Of a stretch of DNA of 7,654 nucleotides, positions 5,499 through 7,654 are shown one piece after another (position 1 is the first letter of the stretch; each line of letters begins with the position of its first letter). A model generated the notes under the pieces. The model was not told the origin of the DNA. It made no database searches and saw only the letters and a list, made by a program, of their open reading frames with translations. The DNA comes from JBOFCO01 sp051646105. Its GTDB lineage: Bacteria > Pseudomonadota > Alphaproteobacteria > Rhodobacterales > Rhodobacteraceae. Location: assembly GCA_051646105.1 (NCBI GenBank), contig JBOFCO010000053.1, positions 1 to 7,654 of the forward strand, in the 5' to 3' direction. Both the position numbers and the translations under genes were made by a program.

Positions 5499-6112
5499 CT
5501 TTTCCAGCCCCTCGGACCCCAGTCGCCCCGCGCCCGGATTTCGCTTGATGATATATCCCGCATCGGAAGATCGACCAGCGACCATGCGGGGAGCGGATGC
5601 CGGGCCAGTTGCCGCGAGGCGGACGGTTTTACCTGTTTCTGGCGGTATGCCTCTGCCGCCTTGGCCCCGCGGGCCTGAATCCGGCTTCCGGGACGGGCCA
5701 GAACCCCGAGCGCGACGTTTTCCATGATCCAGCGCCAGTCTTCCCAGCGGTCAAACTGCGCCAGATTGTCGGCCCCCATCAGCCAGACAAACCGCACACG
5801 CGGGTAAAGCCTGCGCAACCTGCGCAATGTGGCTGCTGTGAAGCGCGTTCCAAGCCGTGTCTCTAGATCTGTGACGGTTACGCGGGGGTGTTGCATGATC
5901 CGGCGTGCTTCGGCCAGGCGGGCCTGCAAGGCCGCAGGGGGGCGGGGTTTCAGCGGATTGCCGGGGCTGACCAGCCACCACACCCGATCCAGCCCGAACC
6001 GCTTCATCGCCTCGCGGGTGATATGGGCGTGCCCCTCATGCGCGGGGTCGAACGACCCGCCCAGAAGGCCGATCACCATGCCCGGACTGGCCGGCGGAAA
6101 CCCGAAAGGCAA
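5495..6112 (-). CDS. nadD: Nicotinate-nucleotide adenylyltransferase, TTG start
   Basis: NadD joins nicotinate mononucleotide and ATP to make deamido-NAD in cytoplasmic NAD synthesis. The 205-residue product has the nucleotidyltransferase signature GGSFDPAHEGH (residues 18-28), the MGADNLAQFDRWEDW block (112-126) typical of NadD, and the C-terminal ISSSEIR (187-193; usually ISSTxIR). Length is normal. The TTG at 6112 is preferred because GGAGGAG (6119-6125) lies at good spacing, and as I recall relatives carry a similar short N-terminal extension before the IGLLGGSFDP strand. The next in-frame ATG at 6079 has no ribosome site. Its TGA overlaps the dacB ATG by four bases, implying translational coupling. 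The ribosome-silencing factor gene often found beside nadD is not next to it here. It is divergent from ettA. Confidence 0.95.
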   Translation of the reverse strand: MPFGFPPASPGMVIGLLGGSFDPAHEGHAHITREAMKRFGLDRVWWLVSPGNPLKPRPPAALQARLAEARRIMQHPRVTVTDLETRLGTRFTAATLRRLRRLYPRVRFVWLMGADNLAQFDRWEDWRWIMENVALGVLARPGSRIQARGAKAAEAYRQKQVKPSASRQLARHPLPAWSLVDLPMRDISSSEIRARGDWGPRGWKR

Positions 6113-6118
6113 ACCCGA

Positions 6119-6125
6119 CTCCTCC
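6119..6125 (-). promoter_or_regulatory. Shine-Dalgarno that fixes the TTG start of nadD
   Basis: GGAGGAG on the minus strand is a near-perfect anti-16S match 6 bases before the TTG at 6112. It selects this start over the ATG 33 bases further in. Confidence 0.75.
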
Positions 6126-6145
6126 GATGCGCGATTGCCCGGCCT

Positions 6146-6173
6146 TTGTTAGGCCTGCTGTCGCCGCTGTCAA
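6146..6173 (-). promoter_or_regulatory. Candidate promoter for nadD-dacB
   Basis: On the minus strand a perfect -35 box TTGACA (6168-6173) is followed after 16 bases by TAACAA (6146-6151, 3 of 6 matches). The start would be near 6139, leaving a short leader before the TTG at 6112. A small inverted repeat GGCCT/AGGCC (6141-6155) overlaps the -10 region. Confidence 0.45.
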
Positions 6174-6199
6174 TCGGCCCGCACGCAGGCGGACTGCGG

Positions 6200-6228
6200 T
6201 TGCCGCCCCCCGCCAAAGCCGCTACATA
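6200..6228 (+). promoter_or_regulatory. Candidate promoter for ettA
   Basis: TTGCCG (6200-6205) and TACATA (6223-6228) are separated by 17 bases. The -10 box is weak (3 of 6). The start near 6235 would give a leader of about 33 nt before the ATG at 6268. Confidence 0.35.
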
Positions 6229-6267
6229 AGCCGAAATCCCGAAACCGGCACATAGCAGAGGTCTTTC

Positions 6268-7654
6268 ATGGCATCCTATCAATACGTCTATCACATGGAT
6301 GGCGTTTCCAAGACCTATCCGGGCGGCAAGAAATGCTTTGAAAACATCCGGCTGAACTTCCTTCCCGGCGTCAAGATCGGGGTTGTCGGCGTCAATGGTT
6401 CGGGCAAATCCACGCTGCTGCGCATCATGGCCGGGATCGACAAGGATTTTCAGGGAGAGGCCTGGGCAGCGAAAGGCGCGCGTGTGGGCTATCTGCCGCA
6501 GGAACCGCAGCTTGACGACAGCCTCGACGTGCGGGGCAACGTCATGCTGGGGGTTTCGGAAAAGAAGGCGATCCTCGACCGGTACAACGAACTGGCCATG
6601 AACTATTCCGACGAGACGGCGGAAGAGATGGCAACCCTGCAGGACACAATTGACGCGCAGAATCTGTGGGATCTGGACAGCCAGATCGACGTGGCGATGG
6701 AAGCCCTGCGCTGCCCGCCCGACGATGCCCAGGTGTCCACCCTTTCGGGGGGGGAGCGCCGCCGCGTGGCGCTGTGCCGCCTGCTGCTGGAAGCGCCCGA
6801 CATGCTGCTGCTTGACGAACCGACCAACCACCTGGATGCGGAATCCATCGCCTGGCTGCAAAACCATCTGGTCGCCTATACCGGCACCATCCTGATCGTC
6901 ACCCACGACCGCTATTTCCTGGATGAGATCACGTCGTGGATTCTCGAACTCGAACGCGGGCGCGGCATTCCTTATGAAGGCAACTACACCAACTGGCTGG
7001 AACAGAAGGCCAAGCGCATGTTGCAGGAGGCGCGCGAGGACAAGGCGAAATCCAAGGTTCTGGAAAAGGAACTCAACTGGATCCGCTCTGGTGCCAAGGC
7101 GCGGCAGGCCAAGCAGAAGGCCCGTATCGCCAAGTATAACGAAATGGCCAACCAGACCGTGCGCGAACGCGCCTCGACCGCGCAGATCATCATCCCCAAC
7201 GGCGAACGCCTTGGCGGCAAGGTGATCGAGGTGGAGGGGCTGAAAAAGCACATGGGCGACAAGCTGCTGATCGAGAACCTGTCGTTCAGCATCCCGCCGG
7301 GGGGTATCGTCGGCGTCATCGGCCCGAACGGTGCGGGGAAATCGACGCTGTTCCGCATGATCACGGGGCAGGAAAAGCCGGATGAAGGCACGGTTGTTCT
7401 GGGCGATACGGTGCAGCTTTCCTATGTCGACCAGTCGCGCGACGCCCTGGACCCGAACAAGACCGTCTGGGAGGAAATCTCCGAAGGGCTGGAAGTGCTG
7501 GATATCGGCGACGCCACAATGAACTCGCGCGCCTATTGCGGCGCCTTCAACTTTAAGGGCGGCGACCAGCAAAAGAAAGTAGGGCTTCTATCGGGCGGCG
7601 AACGCAACCGCGTCCACATGGCCAAGCTTCTGCGCCGGGGCGGCAACGTGCTTC
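6268..7654 (+). CDS. ettA: ABC-F translation factor, energy-dependent translational throttle EttA (3' end outside window)
   Basis: The frame is open from ATG 6268 (AGAGGT ribosome site at 6257-6262) to the window end, giving 462 of about 555 expected residues. EttA binds the ribosomal E site and gates the first peptide bond according to the ATP/ADP ratio; it is soluble and lacks membrane domains. The first ATPase domain has Walker A GVNGSGKST (residues 41-49), signature LSGGE (159-163) and Walker B LLLDEPTNHLD (from 180). The short arm insertion lies between them at about 95-140. The linker that contacts P-site tRNA is at about 231-294, starting RGIPYEGNYTNWLEQK and rich in Lys and Arg. The second domain has Walker A GPNGAGKST (352-360) and signature LSGGE (441-445); its Walker B is beyond the window. 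The N-terminus ASYQYVYHMDGVSKTYPGGK is typical of EttA among ABC-F subgroups. It is divergent from nadD. Confidence 0.96.
   Translation, partial: MASYQYVYHMDGVSKTYPGGKKCFENIRLNFLPGVKIGVVGVNGSGKSTLLRIMAGIDKDFQGEAWAAKGARVGYLPQEPQLDDSLDVRGNVMLGVSEKKAILDRYNELAMNYSDETAEEMATLQDTIDAQNLWDLDSQIDVAMEALRCPPDDAQVSTLSGGERRRVALCRLLLEAPDMLLLDEPTNHLDAESIAWLQNHLVAYTGTILIVTHDRYFLDEITSWILELERGRGIPYEGNYTNWLEQKAKRMLQEAREDKAKSKVLEKELNWIRSGAKARQAKQKARIAKYNEMANQTVRERASTAQIIIPNGERLGGKVIEVEGLKKHMGDKLLIENLSFSIPPGGIVGVIGPNGAGKSTLFRMITGQEKPDEGTVVLGDTVQLSYVDQSRDALDPNKTVWEEISEGLEVLDIGDATMNSRAYCGAFNFKGGDQQKKVGLLSGGERNRVHMAKLLRRGGNVL

Noticed and set aside
4599..5678. 359-codon plus-strand frame opposite dacB
   Set aside because: It is antisense to the penicillin-binding motifs of dacB, crosses into nadD, has a biased composition and no ribosome site. 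It is best explained as a GC-driven shadow.
6073..7572. Long open frame (499 codons) on the minus strand opposite ettA, running into the nadD 5' region
   Set aside because: It lies antisense to an ettA frame with intact ABC motifs. Its translation is low-complexity and lacks recognisable domains, and such frames are common opposite GC-rich codons.
1..7654. Mobile element, CRISPR, prophage or toxin-antitoxin system
   Set aside because: No direct-repeat arrays, transposase or integrase motifs, tRNA-like attachment sites or toxin/antitoxin folds were seen. Codon use is uniform across the housekeeping genes.

Overview
The window looks like a piece of a GC-rich alphaproteobacterial chromosome, most likely from the order Rhodobacterales. 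The reasons are the class I (archaeal-type) lysyl-tRNA synthetase, the EQGH form of the xylose isomerase metal motif, the TerB-like protein, and the strong GC bias at third codon positions. The genus cannot be fixed from the sequence alone. No mobile elements, tRNA or rRNA genes, or CRISPR arrays were seen.

Layout. The 3' part of xylA (plus strand, 1-840) ends at a strong bidirectional terminator shared with a convergent cold-shock protein gene (minus, 917-1123), which has a long, structured leader. From about 1244 to 1561 lies an intergenic stretch that is not empty. It holds an unlisted-looking 25-residue membrane microprotein gene (minus, 1321-1398). It also holds a compact AT-rich divergent control region (1475-1520) that faces a small YgaP-like (DUF2892) membrane protein gene (plus, 1562-1765). 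The control region carries two back-to-back promoter candidates overlapping a palindrome of the form ATTC-N8-GAAT, which resembles the operators described for the sulfide/persulfide repressors SqrR and BigR. This is the most interesting part of the window.

Tandem GC-rich stem-loops then separate the DUF2892 gene from the convergent class I lysS (minus, 1856-3427). lysS is divergent from a TerB-family gene (plus, 3546-3968, TTG start). That gene converges on dacB, a PBP4-type peptidoglycan DD-peptidase with a twin-arginine-like signal (minus, 3984-5498). dacB overlaps the upstream nadD (NAD biosynthesis, TTG start, minus, 5495-6112) by an ATGA junction, so the two form a translationally coupled pair. 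A divergent promoter region separates nadD from an ABC-F translation factor of the EttA type (plus, from 6268, running off the window end).

How the genes relate. Most are housekeeping genes: translation (lysS, ettA), NAD synthesis (nadD), cell wall (dacB), sugar isomerisation (xylA) and RNA chaperoning (csp). They sit in short one- or two-gene units in alternating directions and do not form one pathway. The exception with a possible shared regulatory logic is the microprotein/DUF2892 pair, which I infer may be a small sulfur-stress-responsive membrane module. That inference rests on promoter architecture and family knowledge, not on an experiment.
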